DNA of 64,000 bases from positions 70,173,501 through 70,237,500 of the forward strand of contig CM060842.1 in the NCBI GenBank assembly GCA_030762175.1, written 5' to 3'. A program made the position numbers and the translations under genes. This stretch comes from Metallyticus violacea (Eukaryota > Arthropoda > Insecta > Mantodea > Metallyticidae). Shown here one piece after another: positions 36,634-48,391 of the stretch. Position 1 is the stretch's first letter; each line of letters starts with the position of its first letter. A model generated the notes under the pieces. It saw only the letters and a list, made by a program, of their open reading frames with translations, did not search any database and had not been told where the DNA came from.

Positions 36634-36655
36634 AACATTATAGCCTATTTTGCGT

Positions 36656-36995
36656 TACCCATGGGACACCACGTGGAGGCAGGCTACTTTAATAAAATGC
36701 ATATTATTAACTATAGTAAAGTAACATATTCAATATGTGGTATGCCGAGTACTTTTGTAGATCAAATGATAATGCACAAAAACGATTATCTTTCCTATGA
36801 TATTGATTCTTTAGGCAAGCTTCTTTTGTGTATCTTCCTGCACAGTGCTCATTAAAATTTTATTATTTTCTGCACTAATATTGTGCTTAAAGTTCTTGTA
36901 TTTGTCCTTTGTGTGTGTGTGTGGGGGGATGAGTGTTAAACCATGCATACTTTATGTTTAATAACAAAAGGTACTATGAAAAATTATTATTATGA
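36656..36995. other. AT-rich DNA, nothing recognised
   Basis: A short GT run lies near 36916-36925. Confidence 0.5.
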
Positions 36996-37075
36996 AATCA
37001 CTCAAATTTCATTAGTTTTGTTGCACTTACTTGGACATGTTTCAAAGGCATTTGCCTCCATCTTCAGCCTGTAGT
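36996..37075 (-). mobile_element. Single Penelope 3' end with hammerhead-like motif
   Basis: On minus: AGGCTGAAGATGG, stem AGGC/GCCT, GAAACATGTCC, AAGTAAGTGC, then CTAATGAAATTTGAGTGATT. It is the unpaired arm of the family seen at 157-325 and 27391-27583. No partner arm follows within several hundred bases. Confidence 0.68.
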
Positions 37076-38285
37076 AGTGTTGGTAGTTTCTTAATAAATT
37101 CAATAATTATATGTTACTCTCTTGTGAAATCTTATTTGGTGAGTCTTTTCTTTCAGGCATCAATTCAGGTATGTTCAGTTTTTAACCATACATTGCTACA
37201 TTTTAAAAAGAAACCTTTGACAAATTTGAAATCTCTAATTGTTTTTTTAGGGAATATGTATTTAAATATATTAGCATGCTGAATCATAGCTGCAGTGGTT
37301 ATATTTTCTTACTTTCAAAACTTTTTCAGTGCATATTAAAAGAAATTCTCAATCTTTCCTTTAGATTTGTAGTTTCCAATAATAGATTAACCCTGATGAT
37401 CTTCCTCACTAAACTTGTTGAAGCATTGAAGCAATCATTTTGATAGGTATTTCTGAGGAACATCTAGTTAGCTGCACTGGGTGTTTAGGAAAACCATTTT
37501 TTCTTATGATGTATAATTAATCTTTTATTTTTCTTTCTTGTCATTTATAAAGAAATGTTTTTTTTTTTTTTTACCTCAATGTCCCTTATCATCACCATCT
37601 GTTGAAATATCATGAACTGGTCCAGATCCTTGTTCAACAAAATTCCAAACATACTTTTGAATCAGCTTCACTGAAAAAAGTTGCAACAAATGGTTTGTGA
37701 CAACTTACATCCATAACTGTAATTTCTCTGTCAAAAATAAATTCTTGTTCACTACGTTTCCCTTTTTTTGATGTGAAATAAAAGATTATTAAAAATTATT
37801 TATATTATTTCCCTCCAGTATTAACTCCATTCAAATTTTACTTTCAAAAGTTGCCAAATTTTAAATATTTTTGAATGATGGGCATTCTCACAGATATTGT
37901 TAACAGTAATTAAACAATTTTGATAAATAATCTTGGAAATTTCACTAATTTTTACCAATTTAATTGGAAAAAACAATACTGTAAAATTTATAATGCAAAT
38001 GGAAACCAACAATACCCTTCCCTTCCTGAAAAGACTTTCATTCAGATTAATAAATTTACCATGCAAATGGCTGAACACAAATCAGAATACTGTATCATTA
38101 TAGACAGAAGGCAAGAAATGACTACACAATGAATTTGGTTCAACAAAAAAATAGAAAAAAATCAAAGACCAAAAACAAATAAAGGACATTACCACCTGAA
38201 ATGCTATAGGGACAAACCTACATTTTATAAAATATAGTGAACTTTTGTAACAGTGATGTCAAATATTAACGTTTTAAAGAATTGA
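37076..38285. other. AT-rich intergenic DNA, no gene seen
   Basis: Contains a short poly-T near 37558-37572. No similarity recognised. Confidence 0.55.
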
Positions 38286-38326
38286 GGCAAGATTGTAACA
38301 TACACACCACTAAAACTCAATAAAAT

Positions 38327-38368
38327 GGAAGACTAGTTTCGGGAGCCATCACTCCTGTCGTCAGTTCC
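38327..38368 (-). ncRNA. Minimal hammerhead ribozyme motif, left arm
   Basis: On minus the order is GGAA, CTGACGA, stem GGAG/CTCC, GAAAC, then TAGTC and TTCC. GGAA and TTCC form helix I, GTC is the preferred cleavage triplet, and ACTAGT is a self-complementary helix III. All invariant core residues (CTGANGA, GAAA, NUH) are present. Confidence 0.72.
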
Positions 38369-38615
38369 TGGTCGACTTCCAGCCTCGCTGTTTGTGGTAG
38401 GTCGATTCATCTCTGGTGGAGGTTTAATCAACTTTTGTATTAGTACATCACTTGGTGGGATTTCGAAATTAAAAGCTTTCTTCCTTATTTGGAAGAATAT
38501 GGAGAAAGTTTTTAATTTCGAAATCCCGCCAAGTGATGTACTAATACAAAAGTTCATTAAACCTCCACCAGAGATGAATCACTCTACCACAAACAGCAAG
38601 GCCAGCAGTCCACCA

Positions 38616-38657
38616 GGAACTGACGATAGGAGCAATGGCTCCTGAAACTAGTCTTCC
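38616..38657 (+). ncRNA. Minimal hammerhead ribozyme motif, right arm
   Basis: On +: GGAA, CTGACGA, a perfect 5-bp stem AGGAG/CTCCT with loop CAATGG, GAAAC, TAGTC, TTCC. Helix I is 4 bp, helix III the palindrome ACTAGT. Substitutions relative to the left arm fall in the stem II surroundings and loop while the core is unchanged. This is the best-formed candidate in the window. Confidence 0.75.
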
Positions 38658-38739
38658 ATTTTATTGAATTTTAGTGGTGTGTATGTTACAATCTCAACTC
38701 AATTCTTTAAAATGTTAACAAACCTACAGACTATAAATT

Positions 38740-38940
38740 TATATTCCATTCATTGACGTACCAAAAATTTCAAAAAATACTTAAAAGATAATATTATTTT
38801 GATCCTAGTAAACTAATACAGTTTACAAAACCTCCTGAAATCAACACACAGGACAGAATCCTCCCTAACAAACAATTAACTATTTATGAAATCAATTATA
38901 AACAAAAATTGTATAATTAAAATGTAACTGGGAACTTGCA
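38740..38940 (+). pseudogene. Penelope linker/GIY-YIG remnant (PLE-4)
   Basis: The decayed + sequence reads YQKFQKILK, then PSKLIQFTKPPEIN and QLTIYEINY, matching in order the linker and the start of the GIY-YIG domain in the other Penelope copies. No open frame survives. Confidence 0.55.
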
Positions 38941-38955
38941 CAGTAAAGTCAATCA

Positions 38956-39216
38956 TATAATTGATGTTATTGTATGATTTAGTTGAACTAAACACTCTTA
39001 ATGATTCACTTACTTGTCATAATATATAGAACCGGTTTGGAGAACATTTTGTTCCCATCATCAGTCGGACTAAAATTCAACTCTTTTGAATTTTAATTTT
39101 AGCCTGGCTGATGATGGAAACAAAATGTTTTGGAAACTGGTTCTATACATTATGGCAAGTAAGTGAAGCATTAAGAATGTTTAGTTCAACTAAATCATAC
39201 AATAATATCAATTATA
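38956..39216. mobile_element. Penelope-derived palindrome, family B
   Basis: Outer ends ATTGATGTTATTGTATGATT and its near complement, then CACTCTTAATGATTCACTTA. Each arm carries a core: on minus CTGATGA, stem GGGAAC/GTTCTC, CAAAC, CCGGTTC; on + (from 39108) CTGATGA, stem CAAAA/TTTTG, GAAAC, TGGTTC. Helix III here is the palindrome ACCGGT, degenerate on the right. It is inserted in the PLE-4 remnant. Confidence 0.85.
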
Positions 39217-39249
39217 AAAAATATATAAATAAAACCAATTAAATATTAC

Positions 39250-39600
39250 ATTTTTTATGTTTTGTGGAGGATATGAAAAATGTCAAATACAAACACAGTG
39301 AAAAATATGCAGTAACAGCATTTTTGGTCCAAAAATCATGAATTCCAAAATGAACCAAAACTTTTTAAAGCTATCCAGAATCTATAGAATGAACTGAATG
39401 GATAAATTTACAAATTAAAAAATAGATGAAATATAGTTAATTTCAATATTATCAATAACAATGACATCTCCAAATTCATCAGATCTACAGAGAAACATCA
39501 GCATACCTTGCAGGAAATCTGATACTGAATGCAGTTGATGATGAAGGCAATGGCTTTCAAAACATGTTCAAGTAATTTAGTAAAAATTAGTAAAATTGTA
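39250..39600 (+). mobile_element. Penelope 3' end remnant
   Basis: Traces of the coding end (KYAVTAFLVQKS) are followed by GTTGATGATGAAGGCAATGG, a decayed hammerhead-like stem, and AAAACATGTTCAAGTAA near 39568. It is the probable 3' part of PLE-4. Confidence 0.6.
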
Positions 39601-42470
39601 TTAGTTCCTTATCAAAATTTTTTAATTATTAAAATAATTTCTTTAATTGAATAACAAATTTGATCCAATTTAATAATTTCTTCCTCTTGAACTTGTTTTG
39701 CAATAATGAAAATTAAATTTTGCAATTATAATTCCATAATAAAATAAATTCATATTTTTCCACTAAACCACTACAGCCTGCTGCTTATACTGATTAATAT
39801 GTACAGCATCAGAGTTAAGAGTGCAGATTAAACCATTTTAACCAGCTGTATTAAATTTACTTCAGTGGTTATATCTGCATTAAGGAATACAGGAATTTAT
39901 ATTGCAGAGTCTTAAAGAAATTATTTATGATAAAATGTATGATCATCAGCCAAAAGCTAAAAATTTAAAAAATTGGGGTTACAGCCTTTTACCCAATCAC
40001 TGTCAATATACAGCTCCTCTAGTTTCCAAATAACATGTTCACTGAGCATATCGTAACATCAATTTTTAGCAAAGTTTATTTCATAAATCCTGCACAATTA
40101 TCTTCAAATGTGTATAGTACCTTAAATAAATTAATTTTTATGCTCCAAAGGACAAGAATAACTTTACAAGGCACTTTTAATTCTCTTAGCTTGGGGAAAA
40201 AAAAAAAAAAAAAGCAGGCAGCAATATACAGATTAATACAACTATATTCTGTCATTTATTTTAGTTTTATTATATAAAGGTAGCACATTTTGTGATCATA
40301 ATGGATGCACAAAAAGTTGCACTAATACTACTGCATTAAAAACATCTTGCTGAAAGTAAATGTTAAGGTTATTAAATTTCTTAGAGTTCTGTGAATTGAA
40401 CTGAGGCAAAATTATAAACATTCACTTTTTAGGTTCCTTCCTTTTTTATTTCTTTTCTTACCTTTGTTCTATTTTTTTATTTCTCTCTTTTTGTCCATTT
40501 TAAAATTGGATATTGCAAGCAATTCCTACCTCAATCCCTTTGCCCTTCAACAACAGTGATAACATTTTGACTTTTTTCTCTTGAAAATTCCTGTTTTGTG
40601 AAAAGGTTCAAGAGCAGTTTTGCATCTGTGATAAATCAGTGCATTTGAATATGCAGTGAATTGCTGACTTTTGCTCTTAGACTAAACAGTAATTTGTTTC
40701 AAAGCTCTGTAAAAGATTGTTTCTAGCTATAATTTCTATTCAACCAATATGTTTGTAATTTCTTTCTTTCTTCTTTCTTTCTTTCTTTTCTTTTTTTTTC
40801 TTTTCTTTTTTTTTTTTTTTTTGCTTCCATTTAATCAAAACTCTTTTATTGACAGCAAAGGAAACAGCATTTTAATTTATGAGTATTAACAGAACACAAG
40901 CTTGGTTCTTATTTATTTGAACATACTCATTCTTTAGTTTCATAGGATTTACTACGGAATAGGATTGTATGTTTCTATAAAGACTTAGAATGGAAAGATG
41001 ACTGGCATATAGCTAAGTAAGAATATTAACACCTAAAGTAAAATTAGTCATAATGAATTAAGTGATTATACATTTACTTGTTATGGATATTTTGTGAAAG
41101 AATAGAACAAGACTAACAAAATTATTATTATTATGGACAAAACTGCTAAAAATTCAGTAAGCATTTTAAAAACTGTGAAAGACTATTAATTCTGTGATTG
41201 TAAATGCCTGAAATGTTGATTTGATCACTCATTTTAAGTGAATGTTTCACAAAGAGAATGTTTTATGCTATTGATCCTATTTAGATTTATAGAGATATTT
41301 TAGTAACTCTAAAGCAACAAAGAAGTATTTGTGTGTTAGTGATTGACATTTTAAAACCAAATAGATGGATAATATTTTGTGAACATTTCCACTGGACAAC
41401 TTTGCAACATAACTTAAAAGTTTCTCTAGCTCAATTAACTCCTTTTAACTGTAAGAAGGAGCAATAATCTATCACAGAAACTATTTCCCTGTCACTGTTC
41501 ATTTCTTGTAAATATATCTTGTCATATACACACAATGGAGGAACAAAGAGCAATCTTTGTCTCTTAATTATGATAGCTATTGCTTTAAAATGATTTAGCT
41601 TTGGTGTGGAAGCAAATAGCAACTGGACATACATGTTTTCTGTTATACAAAACAGGTTAAAATGTTAATGTTCCTGTATCTCTTAATTTTATGATGTGTT
41701 ATGTTGTTATCTGTTGTGGCAATTTTATAATGAATGTTATATTTAAAAAAAAAATGTATGATGGCAAAGGCTGAATAAAAACATGCTTTTTTCTGTGATG
41801 TAAAAAATGTTTTTTTGTTGTAAGCATAACAGGAGATTAGAATTTAATAAGATAATCTTGCCATAAATATCTAGAAAAGGGGAAGTAATTTAAAGGTTTA
41901 CACTTAATAATAAAAATACATATATAAATGATAGCCAAAAGGTCTATTCAATATCAAAAGGTAGAGTCATAACTCCCCTCCCTCCACCCATAATTTTCAG
42001 ATCTTAAATAAAATAAATATTTTTTGATGTTTTGAAGAAATTAGAATGAATTTTATAGATATCCAAAGTCTATTTGTAATTAAATTCTTTTAATTGGCAA
42101 TTGTGTAAATTATTTATTTATTTCAAGAACTTAGGGTTACAAACATTATTATTTATTTATTTATTATTCTTGTAAAAACTCGTAGGTTCATTAGGAGCAT
42201 TACAAATGTCAATACACATATATTATTTGGTAAAAACAGAAATTAATAATAACTTAACAGTAAGAGATATACAGTAAGAATTCTCATTCAACTTAATTGA
42301 TATACATCATAGATCTTTGATGAATAATATGATTAAAAAATAAATAACGGACAGTTAAATGATGTATCTGATTACTCTTTAAAGACAAATACATTAAAAA
42401 ATGACATATTTTTGATTGACAAACCTGAATAGGATTTATAATAATATTTTTTAAAATTCTGTTGGAACCA
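39601..42470. other. AT-rich intergenic DNA, no gene seen
   Basis: Holds a pyrimidine-rich TTTC tract at about 40760-40822 and short poly-A runs near 40197. No coding segment is supported. Confidence 0.6.
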
Positions 42471-42618
42471 GTACAATGAAACTAGATAAAATATAAATGG
42501 TTATCCAATACTGTCATCTCATACACTCCAGTGCTTCACTTACTTTTAAAATATAGTGGTTATATTTTAAAAGTAAGTGAAGCACTATGAGATGATAATA
42601 TTGGATAATCATTTATAC
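42471..42618. repeat. Short palindrome without hammerhead centre
   Basis: Arms pair GCTTCACTTACTTTTAAAAT with ATTTTAAAAGTAAGTGAAGC around a loop of about 7 bp. The outer parts (ATGGTTATCCAATACTGTCA; ATAATATTGGATAATCAT) pair less well. The shared AAGTAAGTGAAGC links it to the Penelope palindromes, with the centre deleted. Confidence 0.8.
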
Positions 42619-43149
42619 TGAATTGCATTTCTTCTCACTATATTACTGAAAAGTCTACATGACTATAACTCACTGTAGATCAGCAGATTATAATATTAAA
42701 CATGCTTAATTAGTCACTATACAACATAACTACATATAATTAATTAATGATGTTACATTTACAAATGATAAAACACTTTGTGTATAATCTGTGCTTTGTA
42801 AGTATTTAATCCTATTCTTAAATCTGTTATATTGCAATTGTCTGATAGAGAGTAAATGAGCATTCAAGTACATCAAAAAAAGTAAAAGTACTTCAGGTTT
42901 TCTGTGTTCTACTATAGTTACATCTTAATAGGTTTAAATTATTTCTATAGCTGGTAATATAACTATGAACAACACCTTGCTCGTCACAATTAGTTATTAT
43001 AGTTTTCCTGATGTACAGTAGGCATTGAGAAGCAAAAATTGGCAACGTCTTCATATCCAGTCTAATAAAATGCAGTTTATAGTGGCTTTAGGAGAAAACT
43101 ACATGGCCTAATATTTTTCTGCAGTGTGAACAATATATTTACAGGATAT
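42619..43149. other. AT-rich intergenic DNA
   Basis: No gene or repeat recognised. Confidence 0.5.
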
Positions 43150-43198
43150 ATTCTTAATTAAATGATGAGTCAATTTAATACTCTTATGTTCCACTTAT
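43150..43198. mobile_element. PLE-2-family terminal fragment
   Basis: GAGTCAATTTAATACTCTTA followed by TGTTCCACTTA matches the outer end of PLE-2 at 17199-17230. It stops exactly at the mariner terminal repeat at 43199, so the mariner probably inserted in it. Confidence 0.6.
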
Positions 43199-43975
43199 GA
43201 GGGTAGGTCCATAAATTTCCAGCCTAACCATTTTCTAGATACGATAAAGACAAAAACTATATTTCACTTTTCAATACAGTTACCCTTTATTGCAATGCAC
43301 TTCTCGTGTCTTTAAATTTACATTTCAATCCCCCTCCCCCCAAAATAGTCAGAAGTCTTGTATGCAAAATGGGCATAAACAGCATCCATCACTTCTTTGT
43401 CACACTTAAATTTCCTTCCTTGAAGGTCCTTCTTGAGTTTTAAGAATAGGAAATATTTACTGGGAGCTAGATCTGGGCTGTAGTATGGATGGTCAATCTC
43501 TTTGAAGCCACATTTCTTCACAGCTTCCTTTGCAACAAGAGCTGTGTGCACAGGCACTTTGTCATGAAGAACTAGCACAACACCACTCAGCTTTCCTTGC
43601 CTTTCCTCTTTGATGGAAGCACATAGTCTGTGCAATAGGCTCCCATTTACTGTGGAGTTCCTCTCCTTGAGGTCAATGAAGAGTATTCCTTCACAGTCCC
43701 AAAAAATTGTGGCCATAATCTTCTTGGTTGACTGAGTGACCTTGGCCTTTGGAGGCGGTGCTTCGCCAGGTTTATACCTGCCACTCCATTGATTCTCTTT
43801 TGGACAAGGGATCATAGTTTCATCTCCTGTAACAATGGTTTGCAGAACTTCTCTCTCATTGCCACAGCAGAGCTCCAAAAATGCCTGACAATAGATGACT
43901 CCCTGCTTTTGGACTGAGGAAAGAAGTCTAGGCACCCATCTTGCACTAACAGCATAACCTTCAAGAACCCGGAGA
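43199..43975 (-). mobile_element. Truncated mariner transposon, copy 1
   Basis: The terminal repeat GAGGGTAGGTCCATAAATTT marks the 3' end of the transposase gene. The other terminal repeat and the N-terminal DNA-binding part are missing, since similarity stops near 43955-43975 where a GC-richer block begins. Same family as the copy at 49882. Confidence 0.88.
43318..43935 (-). pseudogene. Mariner transposase, C-terminal two thirds
   Basis: The 205-codon frame includes IVTGDETMI (first catalytic Asp), VLVLHDKVPVHTALVAKEAV (second Asp) and YYSPDLAPSKYFLFLKLKKD. In mariner transposases the third catalytic residue of the DD34D triad is the Asp of APSDY, 34 residues after the second; here it is Lys, so this copy is dead. 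RLCASIKEERQGKL and FKCDKEVMDAVYAHFA are further mariner blocks. Some 100 N-terminal residues (paired helix-turn-helix) are absent. Confidence 0.92.
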
Positions 43976-45729
43976 CTTCACCTTCCAGCTTGCGACTTGG
44001 GACGTTTGGGACCCTTTGGCCATTACCGAGCATTTCTTTACATTATCAATCTTTTCTGGCGACGTTCTTGGATTTCTGAATCTCTGTATCAGGCTCGCGA
44101 TCTTTAGACGAGCACACCATCGACTTGCACCTGCCCGCCCCTAAAAGCCGTTTATGACCTCCATTGCTTCCTCAAAGTGGAAACATTTTATCAAAGTTTT
44201 TTCCGAATTCTGTCGCCACCTCTAGGCTCCTTATCAGCCTTTCCATTATGTGTCACCTTTTAGCTCTAGACCGACCCTCTCTGGAATGAGAGTTGATATA
44301 TGCAATTTACACGTACCAGGATATCTGGCACAGCTTCCAGTAACACCGCCACGGGTGGCCGATGTGGTTAAGGCGCGGACTCATGAGCGAGAGATCTGGG
44401 ATTTGAATCCCGCCAGGATTTCCTCAGTCCTCATAAATGGCAAATGCCGGGGAGGTACCCTAAACTTAGGCTTGGAACGTTTCCTTTCTGAAATAAAAAT
44501 ATCCTTTCCCAATTGATCATTTCATCTCATGACCACCATCTGTGGTCCCTCAGCACAGTAAAAACGGCCGTTAAACACTATTAAAAAAATAAATCTTGCA
44601 GCAACGCTGGTAGGATCGACCAATCTATCAATCAGTCTTCTCGCTCCTACAGATGGGTAAAACGAGTATTTTAAGGTCTCGCCACCTCATTGAAGCGTAA
44701 TAATCTCCCATGACCACATGGAGTCCAATCTATCCAGAGCACCATCCGCAGAGAGAGGCTCGGAGTCCGGCTTGATGTACTTCTAGTAATTTCAGAAGTA
44801 ATGAGAGTGCTCCGGGCTACAGAGCTTGCATCAGAGCATCTGAAGAAGTCAAAACCACCCAAGGGAACTGAATGAACACCAGACTTTCCCGGTTCTTCCG
44901 CAATACTTGCCTTTAAGGCCAATATTCGAGGTAGTTTGTTCAACAACAATTCGGAGTAGCCTGTAGCCCTTGACATTCTGGAGGGGGAAAAAAGGCTCCA
45001 ATTAAAAAAATGCAGTGCACATCTTTAATAAACTGTCGTCAGTTATCCAGGGAATCAACTTGAAGTACGTAATTTCATCATCTTTAGCTACCATAAGCCT
45101 CTGACAAATCTTTCTAACAGAAGTCAAACAAATGCTTACTTCAACAGCTGAACCACCTTGACTTCACTGCGCATTTCAAATTATCAGCGCATCGTCGATG
45201 CGGGAATAATTCCGTCGCACATCGCTGCACTCACAGGGTAATGAAGAGCTTTCCCTCGCAGGGTACTATATCCTTTGCCTCGAAGTGTCCATCCCAGGTT
45301 TAGACACCGAGGTCCATTGCGACCTGTCATCCTGAAAAACTTCGCCCGTTCTTCGCCATTTCCTTCTGGCCTTAGGTCTTTCAATCACTTCAGCCATTTC
45401 GGAGCAAACATCTCCGTCAAGCTCCTCATGTAACCCGATATTCGCAGGACTGCCGTGCCTAGACTTACTCCTGCATTCCTGCCAGTGTAAGTTGGTAGAG
45501 AACTACTTAAATGATTATTACTATTGTGAATAAAAACTGCACTTGCTATGAACAACATCAGAAATCATTACAAACCCAGCATCTGTCGATGCTACAGCTC
45601 CAGCATATCAATTAATATCACAAAAGTAACTTTTGAAGGTGCCACGTAACTTAAAGCTCGAGCAGTGACATGGTAGGTAAATCTCTCAGCTCTCTTACAG
45701 CTTTCACTTATCAATCCTTAATATGCTTA

Positions 45730-45730
<1 letters not shown>
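43976..45730. other. GC-richer block of unknown origin
   Basis: About 1.75 kb has visibly higher GC and many CpG dinucleotides, unlike the surrounding DNA. It contains one SINE (44345-44592). On minus, 45473-45300 is open, including SEMAEVIERPKARRKWRR and VFQDDRSQWTSVSKPGMD, and 44976-44671 is open with LLLNKLPRILALKASIAEEP; neither matches a family I know. It starts at the mariner break and ends at an AAAT microsatellite. Options are an unknown retroelement, a promoter/CpG island with a minus-strand first exon, or a captured gene piece. Confidence 0.4.
44345..44592 (+). mobile_element. tRNA-derived SINE, family B
   Basis: The head GTGGCCGATGTGGTTAAGGC has an A box and a Leu/Ser-like long variable region; the B box is GGGATTTGAATCCCGCC. 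A body with ACCCTAAACTTAGGCTTGG follows, then CATCTGTGGTCCCTCAGCAC, CGTTAAACACTATTAAAAAA. The last block recurs at the ends of 26957-27330 and 51145-51420. Confidence 0.85.
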
Positions 45731-45788
<58 letters not shown>

Positions 45789-45789
45789 A
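45731..45789. repeat. AAAT microsatellite
   Basis: About 15 AAAT units at the 3' border of the GC-richer block; it could be a retroelement tail or independent slippage. Confidence 0.93.
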
Positions 45790-47299
<1,510 letters not shown>

Positions 47300-47450
47300 G
47301 CTACAATAATTTGCTTCATATCCTGCACGTGAAATAAGTAGCTCCATCCAAAATTTCCCCATGTGGCATTTGTTTGCGTGACGCTTCGCTTGCGCCAATT
47401 GATGTGCAGTTATTCAAATAACATTGATGATATGAGAACAGGTTTGAATA
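47300..47450 (+). promoter_or_regulatory. Probable ALG8 promoter and 5' leader
   Basis: Directly upstream of the ALG8 start the DNA gains CpGs (GCGTGACGCTTCGCTTGCGC at about 47377) and has an E-box CACGTG at 47326-47331. No TATA box at a convincing spacing is seen. This is consistent with a housekeeping promoter, inferred from position and composition only. Confidence 0.35.
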
Positions 47451-47509
47451 ATGTTTTGGGGCATAGTTGCTTTAATTTCATGTATAAAACTTCTGTTAAT
47501 TCCAGCATA
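47451..47509 (+). CDS. ALG8: ALG8, exon 1 (19-codon signal-anchor exon)
   Basis: ALG8 is the ER-membrane alpha-1,3-glucosyltransferase (GT57) that adds the second glucose from dolichyl-P-glucose to the N-glycan precursor. This tiny exon reads MFWGIVALISCIKLLLIPA and two further bases (TA), then donor GTAAGT. Joined to the exon at 48119 it completes a Tyr codon and gives [14 protein letters not shown], the conserved luminal start of ALG6/ALG8 proteins. The hydrophobic stretch is the first membrane segment, of the usual length and position for the family. The Met is the only in-frame start close to it. The correct phase and strong donor make the call firm. Confidence 0.9.
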
Positions 47510-48118
47510 GTAAGTAAAATGTCATACTTTAGCAGTAAAGAAATTTAAAAAATGCAAAATTACTACGGTAACTGAACAGAAACACTGTAGAAATAAGGTT
47601 TTCGAAACAGCAGTGCCAACATTGGAAAGAGTGAACATAGTAAAAAATTAATGCCGGATACAAATTTGTACCACTTTGAAACTCTGTAGCTTCATTATTT
47701 TCTTGATATAATAACACATAAATGCCAATGCGTTATCGTAACATAATCGTTTCCATGGCAACACCGGCTTGATTATAGGTTAGAAGTAATTGCCTTGTGG
47801 GCAAAAAGTACAGGAAGATAGCACAGAATTCCAAAAGAAGTATTTAAAAAAAAAAGAAACGTTTATTATTTTCATTACCCTTGATGCATTTTCTTCATTT
47901 AGATGAGAGGAAATGTGAACTTGAAAGCAGAATGAAACAACCTAACCTTATAGTCTACATGTTTGTCATCAGCACGCAACCAGTTAGTGATTATAATGTA
48001 TCTTTTATTTGTCTGGATATTGCCAGTATACCTTGTATTCCTATTGCTACATTATTTTTTGAGTGTCTCATAAACTACTCCAAGCTTCTAAATTAAAATG
48101 TGCTATTTTTTCTTGCAG

Positions 48119-48391
48119 TCATTCAACTGATTTTGAAGTTCATCGCAACTGGCTGGCTATTACTTACAGCCTACCGCTCAGTAAGTGGTACTATGACTCC
48201 ACTTCAGAATGGACCCTGGATTATCCACCACTATTTGCGTGGTTTGAATATATTCTTGCCTTTTTTGCAAAATATTTTGATCCCAAAATGCTGGAGGTGA
48301 AGAACCTGAATTATGCATCTCCTAATACTGTTCTATTCCAGAGGCTTTCTGTGATAGTAACAGATATTATGTTTGCTATTGGAACTCGAGA
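48119..48391 (+). CDS. ALG8: ALG8, exon 2 (conserved luminal loop)
   Basis: Acceptor TTTTCTTGCAG. The exon gives [40 protein letters not shown] and [18 protein letters not shown], then [20 protein letters not shown], ending in the codon GA/ (donor A/GTAAGT at 48392). The first luminal loop with the acidic STDFE and EWTLDYPP motifs is the hallmark of GT57 enzymes and contributes to the active site. The following RLSVIVTD segment enters the next membrane helix. Length and order agree with animal ALG8. Confidence 0.96.

Larger units (their letters stand above)
32741..36655 (-). mobile_element. Decayed non-LTR retrotransposon with endonuclease, RT and RNase H
   Basis: A nearly complete ORF2 is spread over several minus frames in the order AP endonuclease (36633-36055), endonuclease end and connector (36047-35586), RT (35335-34533), connector (34453-33899) and RNase H with C-terminal zinc motif (33429-33019). 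An RNase H domain downstream of RT points to the I-group of LINEs. The product nicks target DNA and reverse transcribes its own RNA in place. Several frameshifts and stops make it inactive, but the parts align well, so it is of moderate age. Exact ends are uncertain and ORF1 was not seen. Confidence 0.88.
38286..38690. mobile_element. Penelope-derived palindrome with two intact hammerhead cores
   Basis: Arms of about 195 bp surround a centre near 38490. The ends ATACACACCACTAAAACTCA and its complement match, as do CTCTGGTGGAGGTTTAAT and GTATTAGTACATCACTTGG with their complements. The region is GC-richer and better conserved between arms than the other palindromes. Both arms contain a full minimal hammerhead core (listed separately). 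Confidence 0.9.

Noticed and set aside
44345..44410. Leu/Ser-type tRNA gene
   Set aside because: The head looks tRNA-like but continues into a SINE body whose end recurs twice in the window.
48063..48118. A start for ALG8 at 48063, in frame with exon 2
   Set aside because: The sequence before 48119 is a splice acceptor (TTTTCTTGCAG) and the residues it would add do not resemble ALG8; exon 1 at 47451 gives the family N-terminus.
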